This document shows, piece by piece, positions 28,773 through 38,178 of a stretch of DNA of 64,000 nt (the first letter of the stretch is position 1; each line of letters starts with the position of its first letter). The notes under the pieces were generated by a model. It did not search any database, was not told the DNA's origin, and saw only the letters and a program-made list of their open reading frames with translations. Both the position numbers and the translations under genes were made by a program. The stretch comes from a bacterium. GTDB taxonomy: Bacteria > Myxococcota > UBA727 > JAUIJE01. The DNA lies in contig JAUIJE010000003.1 in NCBI GenBank assembly GCA_030431455.1, forward strand, positions 638,360 to 702,359, in the 5' to 3' direction.

Positions 28773-29156
28773 ATGTTCTCGGACCCGACTTCTCAACTGC
28801 TGGAGCGCGCGCTGACCGTGCGCACCGAAAAGCACCAGCGGCTGGCCCACAACCTGGCCAACATCGACACCCCCGGCTTCCGCCCCGTCGACGTCGACTT
28901 CGAAGCCAGCCTCGCCGCCGCCACCGCCGAAGGCGCGGCCACCACCCGGGCCGGCCACATCGGCCACGGTCCCGACGGCCCGGTGGTCGAGTCCCGCGGG
29001 CCCGAGTCCGCCCCCACCGCCGACGGCAACACCGTCGACCTCGACCGCACCATGGCCGCCCTCGCGGAGAACGGCACCCAGTACAGCTCGACCACGAAGT
29101 TCGTGCAAAAGCGCCTCGCCCTTCTCCGCTACGTCTCCTCCGACGGCCTCGGCTGA
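28773..29156 (+). CDS. flgB: Flagellar proximal rod protein FlgB
   Basis: The gene encodes 127 residues, a usual FlgB length. The N-terminal flagellin-like helix with LTVRTEKHQRLAHNLANIDTPG carries the rod/hook signature (NLANIDTPGF). FlgB forms the first part of the rod in the periplasm, next to the MS ring and FliE. It begins the run flgB-flgC-fliE-fliF, preceded by an AAAGGA ribosome site and a sigma-54-like promoter. Confidence 0.95.
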   Translation: MFSDPTSQLLERALTVRTEKHQRLAHNLANIDTPGFRPVDVDFEASLAAATAEGAATTRAGHIGHGPDGPVVESRGPESAPTADGNTVDLDRTMAALAENGTQYSSTTKFVQKRLALLRYVSSDGLG

Positions 29157-29181
29157 TTCTCTTTTTCTCGCAGGACCGACC

Positions 29182-29580
29182 ATGAGCATCTTCAACGCCA
29201 TGAACATCAGCGCCTCCGGCCTCACCGCCGAGCGCACCCGGGTCAACGCCGCGGCGTCCAACCTGGCAAACGCCCACACCACCCGCACCGCCCAGGGCGG
29301 CCCCTACCAACGCATCGACCCGATCTTGCAGTCGCTCGACGACGACGACGGCGCCGGGGTCCAGGTCGCGGGTCTGGCCCAAGACCAATCGGGGGGCCGG
29401 CCGATGTACATGCCCGACCACCCCGACGCCAACGCCGACGGCATCGTGATGATGCCCGACGTCGACCCCGTGCACGAAGTGGTCAACCTCATGAGCGCCC
29501 AGCGCGGGTTCGAAGCCAATGCCACCGCATTCGACACCGCCAAGACCCTCATCGACCGCGCCCTCGAACTCATCCGCTAG
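29182..29580 (+). CDS. flgC: Flagellar proximal rod protein FlgC
   Basis: The gene encodes 132 residues. The N-terminus (FNAMNISASGLTAERTRVNAAASNLANAHTT, seen in parts) has the rod signature, and the C-terminus (VNLMSAQRGFEANATAFDTAK) the paired coiled-coil helix. FlgC polymerises with FlgB, FlgF and FlgG to make the rod. It is 25 bases from flgB and 9 bases from fliE. A motif-like CAATGCCACCGCA overlaps codons at 29517-29529. Confidence 0.95.
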   Translation: MSIFNAMNISASGLTAERTRVNAAASNLANAHTTRTAQGGPYQRIDPILQSLDDDDGAGVQVAGLAQDQSGGRPMYMPDHPDANADGIVMMPDVDPVHEVVNLMSAQRGFEANATAFDTAKTLIDRALELIR

Positions 29581-29589
29581 AGGCTCCTG

Positions 29590-29907
29590 ATGACCACCAT
29601 CCCCAAAGGCCCAGCTCCCGCCCTGCGCGCCCCCGACAGCCACGACGCGGCGTCGTCGACCAGCGCGGTGGCGGACAAACCCCAGGCCGACTTCAGCCGC
29701 AGCCTCACCGACCTGCTCCAAGCGGTGGACGGCAAGATCTCCACCGCCGACGAGCTCGCCGCGGCCCAGGTCCGCGGCGACAGCGACGTGCAACTGCACG
29801 ACGTGGCCCTGGCCTTGGAGAAGGCCGATGTCTCGATGCGCCTGATGGTCAAGACCCGCAACAAAGTGGTCGAGGCCTATCAGGAAATCATGCGCATGCC
29901 GGTGTGA
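29590..29907 (+). CDS. fliE: Flagellar hook-basal body protein FliE
   Basis: The gene encodes 105 residues. The C-terminal half (DVALALEKADVSMRLMVKTRNKVVEAYQEIMRM) is the conserved FliE helix that joins the MS ring to the rod; the N-terminal 35 residues are Ala/Ser/Pro-rich and variable. It is placed directly before fliF, as in most flagellar operons. Confidence 0.95.
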   Translation: MTTIPKGPAPALRAPDSHDAASSTSAVADKPQADFSRSLTDLLQAVDGKISTADELAAAQVRGDSDVQLHDVALALEKADVSMRLMVKTRNKVVEAYQEIMRMPV

Positions 29908-29921
29908 AGGAGACAATGTAA

Positions 29922-31535
29922 GTGGAACCGCTCATCGCCCAACTCAAGAGCCTCGTCGAGAAAGTCCGGACCGATCCGGGCGCGCAGAAGACGGCGCTGT
30001 TGGCCGGAGCGGTGCTCGCCGGTCTGGTGGTGGTCGGCACCGTCGCCTCCCAGTCCCTCGCCCCCCACTACGAATACGTCTTCACCAACCTCGACCAACA
30101 AGAACAGACCGACGCCACCGCGATCCTGCGCAAGGCCGGCATTCCCTTTCGGGTGGAAGCCGAGGGCCAAGCCATCGCGGTGCCGTCGTCGGAAGTGTTC
30201 GACGCCCGCATTCTCCTCGCCAGCGAAGGCATTCCCAAGAAGGCGGGCACCGGGTTCGAGCTCTTCGACCACGGAGACCTCGGGGTCAGCGAGTTCACCC
30301 AGAAGGTCAACCTCCGGCGCGCGGTGGAGGGCGAGCTCGCCCGCACCATCTCGGGGCTGTCCGAGGTGAAGTCCGCCCGGGTGCACATCCGGTTCCCCGA
30401 GCGCCGCTTGTTCCAAAAAGGCGACGAGGGCGCGGCCGCGAGCGTGGCGGTGCAGCTGTTCGCCGGGCGCACCCTGCGCGCAGACCAGGTGCGCGGGGTG
30501 CAACACCTGGTGAGCTCGGCGGTGCCCGGCCTCGGGGTCGACGCGGTCAGCGTCATCGACGGCACCGGCCGGCCCCTGTCCGAAGAAGCGGGCTCCCCCA
30601 CCAGCCGCGCGCAGTACCAGCGTGACTATGAAAATGACCTCGAGCAGCGGGTGGTGAGCGTGCTCGAACCGGTGGTGGGGATGGGCGCGGTGGTGGCGGA
30701 GATCGCCGCCGAGTTCGACGCCACCGAGGTGGATAGCCAAGAAGAGACCTACGACGCGGACAACCCCGCGACCCGCTCGGTGCAAACGTCACTGCAACAA
30801 AAGGCGACCCCCGGCCAGGCCCAAGGGGTGGCGGGGGCCCAAGGCAACATGGTGGGCGGGGCCCAGACCGGGCAGGGGGGCCAGCTGGTCTCGAGCAACG
30901 ATGTGAAGAATTACGAACTGTCGAAGAAAGTGGTCCGCAAGGTCGATACCCTGCCCCGGATCACGCGCTTGTCGGTGGCGGTGCTGGTGCACGAGACCGA
31001 CCCCGCCCGCGCCCCCGAGGAGCTCGCCCGGCTCAAGGACCTCGTTCGGCGGGCGGTGGGCTTCAACGACGAGCGCGGCGACCAGATCGAGGTCACCGCC
31101 TTGCCCTTCACCGAGCTGCCCCCGTCGGCCCAATCCGCCAACCGCGGGGCCGAGGAAGACGGCTCGACCCTGCAGACCGGGCTGGTCGCGGCCGGGGTGC
31201 TGTTGCTCCTCGCCGGGGCGGTGGTGGTGTTTTTGCGGCGACGCAAGGGCGCGGTCGACGAGGTGTCGGTGGCGGTGCTGTCCGCCGGGGGCACGGTCAA
31301 GGACCTGGAGTCGGCCATCGACCGGACCCAGATGATCCGCGCCCACGGAGGCGACACCCCCTTGCTCGCCCACGCCGACGAAGCGGACGACGAAGACGAC
31401 AAGGTCGAGCTCACCCCCGAACAAATGTTGCTGGAGCGGGCGCGGACCTTGACCCAACAAGAGCCGGCCCGGGCCGCGCACCTGCTGCGCGCTTGGCTCG
31501 AGACCGACCACAGCTTGGAGGCACATCATGGCTGA
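29922..31535 (+). CDS. fliF: MS-ring protein FliF
   Basis: The gene encodes 537 residues from a GTG start. Transmembrane helices lie near residues 20-42 and 420-440. Between them are the ring-building motifs (YEYVFTNLDQQEQTDATAIL, ALEGELARTI-like AVEGELARTISGLSEVKSARVHI). The cytoplasmic tail ends with the FliG-binding segment (ERARTLTQQEPARAAHLLRAWLE). FliF is the inner-membrane ring platform of the basal body. The start overlaps a dispersed-motif site (29914-29926), and its 3' end overlaps fliG by eight bases. Confidence 0.96.
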   Translation: MEPLIAQLKSLVEKVRTDPGAQKTALLAGAVLAGLVVVGTVASQSLAPHYEYVFTNLDQQEQTDATAILRKAGIPFRVEAEGQAIAVPSSEVFDARILLASEGIPKKAGTGFELFDHGDLGVSEFTQKVNLRRAVEGELARTISGLSEVKSARVHIRFPERRLFQKGDEGAAASVAVQLFAGRTLRADQVRGVQHLVSSAVPGLGVDAVSVIDGTGRPLSEEAGSPTSRAQYQRDYENDLEQRVVSVLEPVVGMGAVVAEIAAEFDATEVDSQEETYDADNPATRSVQTSLQQKATPGQAQGVAGAQGNMVGGAQTGQGGQLVSSNDVKNYELSKKVVRKVDTLPRITRLSVAVLVHETDPARAPEELARLKDLVRRAVGFNDERGDQIEVTALPFTELPPSAQSANRGAEEDGSTLQTGLVAAGVLLLLAGAVVVFLRRRKGAVDEVSVAVLSAGGTVKDLESAIDRTQMIRAHGGDTPLLAHADEADDEDDKVELTPEQMLLERARTLTQQEPARAAHLLRAWLETDHSLEAHHG

Positions 31536-32559
31536 TACCGAGATGGAGCTCGCCCACAACCCCGCCGGGCCGGGGGCCCGCCGGGCCGCCGCGGTGGTGC
31601 TCGCCCTCGGGCCGGAGCTGGCCAAAGATGTGCTCTGTCACCTCGACGAAAAAGAGATGCGACTGCTCGCCCACGGGGCGCGCAGCCTGAAGGACGAAGA
31701 GCCGGCGGCGATGACCACCGCCCTGCGCCAGTTCGTCGAGAACCTCGGGGGCTTCGGCACCGACCTCGCCGCCGGCGATGGCCTGCTGCGCGACCTGGTG
31801 GCCAACGCCCTGGGCCTCGAAGCGGCCGAACGGGCCTTCAGCCCCGAAGAGCTCCCGCCCCCCGCCGATGCGCTCATCGCCCCCCTGCTGGTGGCCAACC
31901 CCGACGACGTGGCCCTGTTGCTCGGCAAGGAAAAGGCCTCGGTGGCCGCGCTCATCCTCGGGGCGCTGCCCAAAGAGCTGTCCACCGAGATCTTCTCCCG
32001 GTTGCCCGGCGACGTGCGCGGCCCGGTGGTGGAGTCGGTGGCCCGGCTCACTTCGGTGTCCACCGAAGTGTTGCGCGACCTCATCGAGGGGTTGGTCAGC
32101 GAGCTCAAGGACATGGGCGCGGCCGACGGCCGGCGCCAAATCGATGGCTTCGGCTCGGCGGTGGAGCTCATCCGCGGCATGCAAGAGGAAGAGCAAAAAG
32201 ACACCCTCAGCGCCATCGAGGAGAAGGACGCCGAGCTCGCGGACAAGTTCAAGTCGAAGATCTTCGTGTTCGAGGACATCGCCAACCTCATGGACCGCGA
32301 CGTGCAGATGATCCTCAAGGACGTGGACATCAGCACCCTCACGGTGGCGCTCAAGAGCGCGTCGGTCACGGTCAAAGAGAAAATCATGGCCAACATGTCC
32401 ACCCGGGTCGCGCAAATGTTGCTGGACGACCTCGCCACCCTCGGGCCGGTGCGCCTGTCCGAGGTCGAGGCCGCCCGCGAGCAAGTCGCGCAGATGGTCA
32501 TCCAGCTCGCCGCGGATGGCAAAATCACCATCGTGGGTGGCGGTGAGGAGATGCTCTGA
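31528..32559 (+). CDS. fliG: Motor switch protein FliG
   Basis: The gene encodes 343 residues. The C-terminal torque domain is well conserved (VFEDIANLMDRDVQMILKDVD, LALKGA-like VALKSAS, VTVKEKIMANMSTRVAQMLL, DLATLGPVRLSEVEAARE). In the middle domain, where most FliG proteins have the EHPQ motif that contacts FliM, this one reads VANPDDVALLL. The start lies within fliF (8-base overlap) and the stop overlaps fliH by one base (TGATG). Confidence 0.95.
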   Translation: MADTEMELAHNPAGPGARRAAAVVLALGPELAKDVLCHLDEKEMRLLAHGARSLKDEEPAAMTTALRQFVENLGGFGTDLAAGDGLLRDLVANALGLEAAERAFSPEELPPPADALIAPLLVANPDDVALLLGKEKASVAALILGALPKELSTEIFSRLPGDVRGPVVESVARLTSVSTEVLRDLIEGLVSELKDMGAADGRRQIDGFGSAVELIRGMQEEEQKDTLSAIEEKDAELADKFKSKIFVFEDIANLMDRDVQMILKDVDISTLTVALKSASVTVKEKIMANMSTRVAQMLLDDLATLGPVRLSEVEAAREQVAQMVIQLAADGKITIVGGGEEML

Positions 32560-33395
32560 TGCAGACCCTCCCCCGCCACGCCCAAGAGCAGGACAAGAAC
32601 AAGAAGGTCCGCCGGCCGAAGTTCCTCGCCGGGGTGGCCCCGGTGCGCGACCGGCCGCCGGCGTTCTTGGCCCGGGGCTTCGTGCCCGAGGGGGCGCCAA
32701 GCCCGGCGGTGTTCCCCGAGGACGGGGCGCGTTCGTTCGCCGACGACGACGAGGCCACCGCGCCCTCTCCGCGCCCGGCCCCGGCCCCGGCCGCGGCCCC
32801 GGCCGAAGCCGCTCCCCCGCCGCCCCGGGCCGAGACCGCGGCCGTGCCCCCGCCCGCCCCGCATGTCACTGCACCGGCCCCCGCGACGGCCCCGCCGGTG
32901 GTCGCCGCCCCGCCGGTGGTCGCCGCCCCGGCGCCGGCCCCCGCGCGGGCCGACGACGCGGTGGCCGAACGCATCGCCGCCGCCCTCGAGGTCATGCGGG
33001 CCACGAGCGAGACCTTGGCCGAGCAAGCCCGGGCCGACGCCCTCGAGCTCGGGCTCGAGGTCGCCCGCTTCATCATCGGCCAAGAGCTGCGCACCAACAT
33101 TGAGCCGGTGCTGCGCTTGGTGCGCGAAGCGGTGCAACACGCCGGCACCACCCGCCAGGTCACCGTCCGGCTCTGTCCCGAACACGCCGAGAAGGTCGCG
33201 GCGGTGCTCGCCGACGACAAGTCGGCACAGCTTTCGGTGGCCGACATCCAGGTGGTGGCCGACCCCGACCTCGCCCTCGGCGACGTCGAGGTCGAGACCG
33301 AGTTCGGCTATGTCGATGGGCGGCTCAACCGCCGCTTCGACGACCTGCGCCAACGACTGCAGTCGCGCCGCCGGCAGAACGAGGGGGAACGGTGA
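32559..33395 (+). CDS. fliH: Flagellar assembly protein FliH (ATPase regulator)
   Basis: The gene encodes 278 residues. A Pro/Ala-rich N-terminal half (about 55-130) leads to a helical region and a C-terminal FliH/V-ATPase-E-like domain (LELGLEVARFIIGQELRTNIEPVLRLVREAVQHA, VTVRLCPEHAEKV, DPDLALGDVEVETEFGYVDGRL). FliH ties the ATPase FliI to the export gate and C ring. It overlaps fliG by one base and fliI by four (GTGA). Confidence 0.9.
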   Translation: MQTLPRHAQEQDKNKKVRRPKFLAGVAPVRDRPPAFLARGFVPEGAPSPAVFPEDGARSFADDDEATAPSPRPAPAPAAAPAEAAPPPPRAETAAVPPPAPHVTAPAPATAPPVVAAPPVVAAPAPAPARADDAVAERIAAALEVMRATSETLAEQARADALELGLEVARFIIGQELRTNIEPVLRLVREAVQHAGTTRQVTVRLCPEHAEKVAAVLADDKSAQLSVADIQVVADPDLALGDVEVETEFGYVDGRLNRRFDDLRQRLQSRRRQNEGER

Positions 33396-34714
33396 TCCTC
33401 CACGACGTGCAACGGGTGCGACACGCCCTGCGGGCCACCGAGCCGTTCGTGCTCACCGGCCGGGTGACGCGGGCCAGCGGCATCATCGTACACGCCACGT
33501 TGCCGGGGGTGAGCCTCGGCACCGCCTGCCAGATCGCGGTGGGCAAAGACAAGCACGTGACCGGCGAGGTGGTGGGCTTCGACGGCAAGACCGTGCTCAT
33601 CATGCCCGTGGGGGGCGTGGCCGGCATCCGCGAAGGCGCGGCGGTGCGGCCCGTGTCCGGGGGGGCCGAGGTCTGCCCCAGCTTTGGCCTCCTGGGCCGG
33701 GTGGTGGACGCCAACCTCTTCCCCATCGACGGCCTCGGGCCCATCTCCGAGGAGCCCGGCCATGCCATGGCATTGCGCCGGGACGCGCCCTCGGCGATGC
33801 AGCGCCGCCGCATCGAACACCCCATGGAGACCGGCATCCGGGTGATCGACACCCTGCTCACCCTCGGCGAAGGCCAGCGGGTGGCGATCATGGCCGGCGC
33901 GGGGGTGGGCAAGTCCGTGCTCCTCGGCATGCTCGCGCGCGCCCCCGAGCCCGACGTGGTCGTGGTCGGGCTCATCGGCGAACGGGGCCGCGAGGTCCGG
34001 GAGTTCGTCGAGCGCGACCTCGGCGAGGAGGGCCGGGCCAAAGCCTGTGTGGTCACCGCCACGTCGGACGCGCCGCCCTTGACCCGGGTGCGGGCGAGCC
34101 TGGCCGCCACCTGCGTGGCCGAGTACTTCCGGGCCCAGGGCCTCAAGGTGTTGCTGCTCATGGACAGCTTGACCCGGTTCGCCATGGCCCACCGCGAGGT
34201 CGGCCTCGCCGCGGGCGAACCCCCGACGAGCAAGGGCTACCCCGCGAGCGTGTTCTCGGCCTTGCCCCGGCTGGTGGAGCGGGCCGGCTACGGGGACGAT
34301 CCCACCGGGTCGATCACCGCGGTGTACACCGTGCTCGCCGAGGGCGACGACCTCGCCGACCCCGTGGCGGACGCGGCCCGGGCCACCCTCGACGGCCACT
34401 GGGTGCTGTCGCGCCGGTTGGCCGGGGCCGGGCACTTCCCCGCCATCGATGTGTTGCAGTCGGTGAGCCGGGTGATGACCGACATCACCGGTCCCGACCA
34501 GCTCGAGGTCGCGCGCGAAGCCCGGGCCATGCTCGCGGCCTACGACGAGGTCAAGGACCTCGTCGAGGTGGGCGCGTACGTGTCCGGCAGCAAGCCGCGC
34601 ACCGACCGGGCCATCGGCCTGCGCGATCCCTTGAACAGCTTTTTGCGCCAAAGCCCCGGTGAGCACACCACGCGCGACGAGGCCATCGACCGCTTGCGGG
34701 AGGTGCTGCGATGA
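33392..34714 (+). CDS. fliI: Flagellar export ATPase FliI
   Basis: The gene encodes 440 residues from a GTG start overlapping fliH. Walker A (GAGVGKS) is near residue 169. The export-ATPase signatures VVVGLIGERGREVREFVERDL and LLLMDSLTRFAMAHREVGLAAGEPP and the C-terminal helical domain are intact. It energises or assists substrate export at the base of the flagellum. Its stop overlaps the MotE-like gene by four bases. A motif variant (TGCCATGGCATTG) lies at 33763-33775. Confidence 0.97.
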   Translation: MILHDVQRVRHALRATEPFVLTGRVTRASGIIVHATLPGVSLGTACQIAVGKDKHVTGEVVGFDGKTVLIMPVGGVAGIREGAAVRPVSGGAEVCPSFGLLGRVVDANLFPIDGLGPISEEPGHAMALRRDAPSAMQRRRIEHPMETGIRVIDTLLTLGEGQRVAIMAGAGVGKSVLLGMLARAPEPDVVVVGLIGERGREVREFVERDLGEEGRAKACVVTATSDAPPLTRVRASLAATCVAEYFRAQGLKVLLLMDSLTRFAMAHREVGLAAGEPPTSKGYPASVFSALPRLVERAGYGDDPTGSITAVYTVLAEGDDLADPVADAARATLDGHWVLSRRLAGAGHFPAIDVLQSVSRVMTDITGPDQLEVAREARAMLAAYDEVKDLVEVGAYVSGSKPRTDRAIGLRDPLNSFLRQSPGEHTTRDEAIDRLREVLR

Positions 34715-35301
34715 CCGCGCCCGGCCGGAGCTTGGCCCTCGCCGCCGCCCTCGGCGCGGTGTTGTTCGCGGCGGTGGCGTGGGCCGCGGACGAGCCCACC
34801 TCGGATGTGCCCGCGGGGAGCGAGGCCTGGCCGAGCCCCGACGACAGCTACGCGTGCAAGCCGGTGGGCCACGCCGCGGGGGCGTTTTTGTCCGAGATTT
34901 CTAAAAATATCAAATCGAAGCGCGCGGAGCTCGACCGCATCGAGGCGGCCAAGCAAGACCTCACCCGGCTGAAGCAAGAGCTCGTCGAGGAGAGCCACAA
35001 GCTGCAGGCCCGCATCGACGAGTGGGACAAGCGCATGGCCGACACCAAGCGCAAAGAGGACGAGGCCGAACAAAAGCGCCAAGCCGAAGCCAAAGAAGAG
35101 GGCCAGGCCAAGCTCGCCAAGGCGATCTCCAAGATGCCCCCGCCCTCCGCCGCCACCGTGCTCACCGGGCTCGACCCCGCGCTCGCTGCCAACCTCCTCC
35201 GCCGCATGCCGCCCCAACAAGCCGGCGCCACCCTCGCGGCGATGAACCCCCAACAGGCGGCCCGCTTGACCACCACCGCCATCGAAGGACCCCAACCATG
35301 A
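34711..35301 (+). CDS. MotE-like flagellar chaperone
   Basis: The gene encodes 196 residues. A hydrophobic N-terminus (LALAAALGAVLFAAVAWA) works as signal or anchor. A long charged coiled coil (about 65-135) is followed by a MgtE-N-like helical tail (KMPPPSAATVLTGLDPALAANLLRRMPPQQA). This order is that of MotE, a periplasmic chaperone for the stator protein MotC in other bacteria. It occupies the slot that fliJ usually has between fliI and fliK; the real fliJ is elsewhere. Stator genes are not in the window, so the partner is unknown. It overlaps fliI and fliK by four bases each. Confidence 0.7.
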   Translation: MTAPGRSLALAAALGAVLFAAVAWAADEPTSDVPAGSEAWPSPDDSYACKPVGHAAGAFLSEISKNIKSKRAELDRIEAAKQDLTRLKQELVEESHKLQARIDEWDKRMADTKRKEDEAEQKRQAEAKEEGQAKLAKAISKMPPPSAATVLTGLDPALAANLLRRMPPQQAGATLAAMNPQQAARLTTTAIEGPQP

Positions 35302-36662
35302 CCGACCATTTCCTCGGCAAGATCTCCCTGGTCAAAGTCCCCGCCCGCGACCCCGCCACCTCGCCGGAGCCGCGCGGGGACAAGGCCACCGCCCTCACCC
35401 CGGCCGGCCGCTTCGCCGATCTGCTCGCCCAAATTGGGCAGAGCGGCACCGACGACGAAGCGTCTTCGCCGCTGCACGTGCACGCGCCGCTCAAGGGCCG
35501 CATCCCCCGCCACCCCGCGGGCTTCTCCACCGTGCCCGGGCCCGGAACCCCGGGCGACGACGAGGCCGAGGCCAATGCCTCTGGAGCGTTCGCGCGGATT
35601 CCCCAACGAGACAACCCCGCGCTGCGCCCGGCCCGCCCCCGGATCGACCACGGGTTTGACCTCGAGGGACGCGGGGACCCAGAGCTCGAAGACCCCTTCG
35701 GCGCCACCGCGACGCGGACCGGACCCCGGACCCCGGCCGCCGACGACGAGGCCGCGCGCGACGAACGCCGCGCCGGGCTCGCGGACATGATGCCCGCGCC
35801 CCGCCGGCCGGTCGCCCGCGACGACGAACCCGACCACGGCCTGGACCCGCTCGTGCTCGCCTTCACCACCCCGATGGCCCGCCACATCGCGCGCCTCGAC
35901 GGCACGTTGCCCACCGACGTCGAGTCGGACTTCGACGAACCCACGGTGGAGATTCGGCTTCCGCTGTCCTACCCCGTGCCCACCCCGGGCCTGGAGAACA
36001 TCCCCCTGCTCGACGCCTTCGACGAGCCCCCCCAGAGCCCGCGGCCCGATCCGTTCGACATCCCCCAGCCCGACCCCCACGCCCCCCGCGCGTCCGCCGC
36101 CGATCGCGGCTACGACGTGGCCGAGCTCGACGCGATGCTGTTCGACCTCGACGCCCCGCGCTCGGTCGACGGGGCCATGGCCGGTCCCCCCACCATGCGG
36201 GCCCAGGCGGTGGCCGACGCGCTCACCCACCTCGGCGCCCCCGGGGCCATGGACCTGGCCAAGGTCCTGGAGGCGGCCTTGGTCGACGCGGCCCAGACCT
36301 CCCACGACGCGGCCTTCACCGTGGAGCTTCACCAGACCCACGCGCGCATCACCATGCCACTGGAAGGCAAGGACCCGCTGGAGCTCGAGGTCTACGTCGA
36401 CCAAGACCGGGTGCGCATCCTCGCCTCCGGGTCGGCCGCGGACCTTCTGATGAAAAAGACCCGCGAGCTCGCCGGCGCCCTCGCCGACGCGGGCTTTTCC
36501 TTCGACGGCTGGCAACAGTCCGACGACGGCGGCGCGGCCCAAGACCATCGCGAAGACATCACCGAGCGCCTGTCGCGCCGGACCAGGGGCGGCCCCGCCC
36601 CCACCAAAAATGCCACTGCATCTACGACCTTGACCCGCGGCGCCCGCAGCGTGCTCGCCTGA
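35298..36662 (+). CDS. fliK: Flagellar hook-length control protein FliK
   Basis: The gene encodes 454 residues. The first 320 are Pro/Asp/Arg-rich and low in order, as expected of the ruler part. The C-terminal domain (about 325-415) has the Flg_hook pattern [35 protein letters not shown]. FliK measures hook length and switches export specificity through FlhB. The ATG at 35298 overlaps the MotE-like stop (ATGA) and flgD follows after 10 bases. Three dispersed-motif copies lie in it (35573, 36352, 36608). Confidence 0.85.
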   Translation: MTDHFLGKISLVKVPARDPATSPEPRGDKATALTPAGRFADLLAQIGQSGTDDEASSPLHVHAPLKGRIPRHPAGFSTVPGPGTPGDDEAEANASGAFARIPQRDNPALRPARPRIDHGFDLEGRGDPELEDPFGATATRTGPRTPAADDEAARDERRAGLADMMPAPRRPVARDDEPDHGLDPLVLAFTTPMARHIARLDGTLPTDVESDFDEPTVEIRLPLSYPVPTPGLENIPLLDAFDEPPQSPRPDPFDIPQPDPHAPRASAADRGYDVAELDAMLFDLDAPRSVDGAMAGPPTMRAQAVADALTHLGAPGAMDLAKVLEAALVDAAQTSHDAAFTVELHQTHARITMPLEGKDPLELEVYVDQDRVRILASGSAADLLMKKTRELAGALADAGFSFDGWQQSDDGGAAQDHREDITERLSRRTRGGPAPTKNATASTTLTRGARSVLA

Positions 36663-36672
36663 GGAGACCCCC

Positions 36673-37371
36673 ATGGCCATCGACCCCATCAACAGCACCC
36701 AGATCCTCCCCGGGCCCACGTCCACCACCCCCATCGGCAACAGCGCGCTGGGCAAAGACGAGTTCATGAAGTTGCTGCTCACCCAGATGGCCAACCAGGA
36801 CCCCACCGAACCCCAGAGCAACGAGGAGTTCATCGCTCAGCTCGCGCAGTTTGCCGCGCTCGAAGCGAGCCAGACCCAAGCCGCGCAGCTCGACGCCCTG
36901 CTCGTGGCCCAGACCGCGGCCAACCAGCTCGGCGCGGTGGACCTGGTGGGCAAGAAGGTCACCTTCGAGACCGACCAGGTCACCCTCGAGGGGGGGGCGA
37001 TGAAGGACCCGGTGCACGCGGTGCTCGACGGGCCCGCGGACCAAATCGTGGTGGTGGTCAAAAACGAGGAAGGCAAAGAGGTGGCGAAGATCGAGATCCC
37101 CGCCGCCGACTTCCGACCGGGCGAGGCCATCCCCATCGCGTGGGACGGCATCGGCAACGACGGGCGCCGGGTGATGGATGGCACCTACACCCTCCAGGTC
37201 ACCGCCTCGCGGGGCGAAGCCACCGAACAAAAGGAAGCGGTCGACATCACGGTGCTCACCAAAGCCAAGGTCGACGGCATCTCGTTCGACGAGGGCGTGC
37301 CCATGCTCATCCTCGGCGACACCCGCATGTTGATGAACGAGGTGGCCGAGGTCTGGGACGGCGCCGAGTAG
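36673..37371 (+). CDS. flgD: Flagellar hook cap/scaffold protein FlgD
   Basis: The gene encodes 232 residues. The N-terminal export and assembly region has [38 protein letters not shown], the FlgD signature. The later Ig-like and Tudor-like domains show FLgD-type features ([26 protein letters not shown]). FlgD caps the growing hook. The next gene downstream is convergent (stops 9 bases apart), so transcription of flgE must restart from its own promoter. Confidence 0.95.
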   Translation: MAIDPINSTQILPGPTSTTPIGNSALGKDEFMKLLLTQMANQDPTEPQSNEEFIAQLAQFAALEASQTQAAQLDALLVAQTAANQLGAVDLVGKKVTFETDQVTLEGGAMKDPVHAVLDGPADQIVVVVKNEEGKEVAKIEIPAADFRPGEAIPIAWDGIGNDGRRVMDGTYTLQVTASRGEATEQKEAVDITVLTKAKVDGISFDEGVPMLILGDTRMLMNEVAEVWDGAE

Positions 37372-37380
37372 CCGTCGACC

Positions 37381-38088
37381 TCAGGCGAGCAAAAAGCGGT
37401 ACGCGTCCTCGAACGTTTGTTTGCCACCGGCCTCGATGAGCGCGCCGTGCGACACGATGATGCGATCAAAGTCGAACGAGAGCACGCGCTCGACAAAGGC
37501 GCGGGCTTTGTCCCGGTCGCGAAAGCTCTTCTTCAGGTCCCACGGGGGCGCGGGCTGTTGGTAGATGCCGCCCACCCGGCCCAACCAGCGCATCCACCAG
37601 GGGGCGTGCTCGTCGACGCACTCGAGCAGGTCACACAGGATCAACGTGCGGCTCGGCCGGTGACAGAACACCACTTCGTCCATCAACACCGAGCCTTGGG
37701 TCACGGCCTGGTCGAACACCGCGCCCCAGGTCCCGGCCGGGGCCTCGTCGGTGAGCACGCCCTCCGGGCTCAGGTCCCGCCGCTTCTTCTTCAGCTTGGG
37801 GGCCACGAACAGCCGGGCGTCGGGGTACGCGGCGACGAACGGCCCCATGTACAGGTGGTGGATGAAGTTGGGGGCGATGGCGAACGCCACGTCCCCGAGG
37901 GCGTCGAGGTCGTTTTTGACGGTGGCGAGGGGGATCGGCGAGTGCACCCACAGCCGACCGTCAGGGAGACGACACACGGTCATGCGCGTGCCCATGGGCA
38001 GCCCAAAGAACCGCTGGGGGGCCTTGGCCACCCAGAGCCCGTCGGCAAACGGTTCGAGCACGGGCACGTGGTCGTCGGGCGTGTACAT
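37381..38088 (-). CDS. DUF4336 protein (metallo-beta-lactamase-like fold) on the opposite strand
   Basis: The gene encodes 235 residues. Recognisable DUF4336 features are FADGLWVAKAPQRFFGLPMGTRMTVCRLPDGRLWVHSPIPL, an NFIHHLYMG segment, LFVAPKLKKKRRDL and a late IIVSHGALIEAGG. The fold resembles metallo-beta-lactamases, but the full HxHxDH set is absent. It has no known flagellar role and interrupts the flagellar cluster between flgD and flgE. I infer insertion or a shared divergent promoter region with flgE. Confidence 0.85.
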   Translation of the reverse strand: MYTPDDHVPVLEPFADGLWVAKAPQRFFGLPMGTRMTVCRLPDGRLWVHSPIPLATVKNDLDALGDVAFAIAPNFIHHLYMGPFVAAYPDARLFVAPKLKKKRRDLSPEGVLTDEAPAGTWGAVFDQAVTQGSVLMDEVVFCHRPSRTLILCDLLECVDEHAPWWMRWLGRVGGIYQQPAPPWDLKKSFRDRDKARAFVERVLSFDFDRIIVSHGALIEAGGKQTFEDAYRFLLA

Positions 38089-38137
38089 CGACCTACCTTT
38101 CCGGGGCCGCGATCGTCAGCGCGGTGACGAAATCCGC

Positions 38138-38153
38138 TGGCACCTCTCGTGCA
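38138..38153 (+). promoter_or_regulatory. Sigma-54 promoter of flgE
   Basis: TGGCAC-CTCTC-GTGCA matches the -24/-12 consensus with exact GG-N10-GC spacing. It is 48 bases upstream of the flgE ATG and in the correct orientation. It lies in the gap between the divergent DUF4336 gene and flgE. Confidence 0.7.
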
Positions 38154-38164
38154 GTGTCATGGGC

Positions 38165-38178
38165 AACCGTCAACGGTT
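38165..38178. promoter_or_regulatory. Inverted repeat AACCGT-CA-ACGGTT at the flgE start point
   Basis: A perfect 6-base palindrome with a 2-base centre lies 12-25 bases after the -12 element, about where transcription should start. It could be an operator or a 5' hairpin in the flgE mRNA. Confidence 0.35.

Noticed and set aside
27574-29916. A 780-residue minus-strand frame across the region before and through flgB-flgC-fliE
   Set aside because: It overlaps three recognised rod genes and has no domain pattern.
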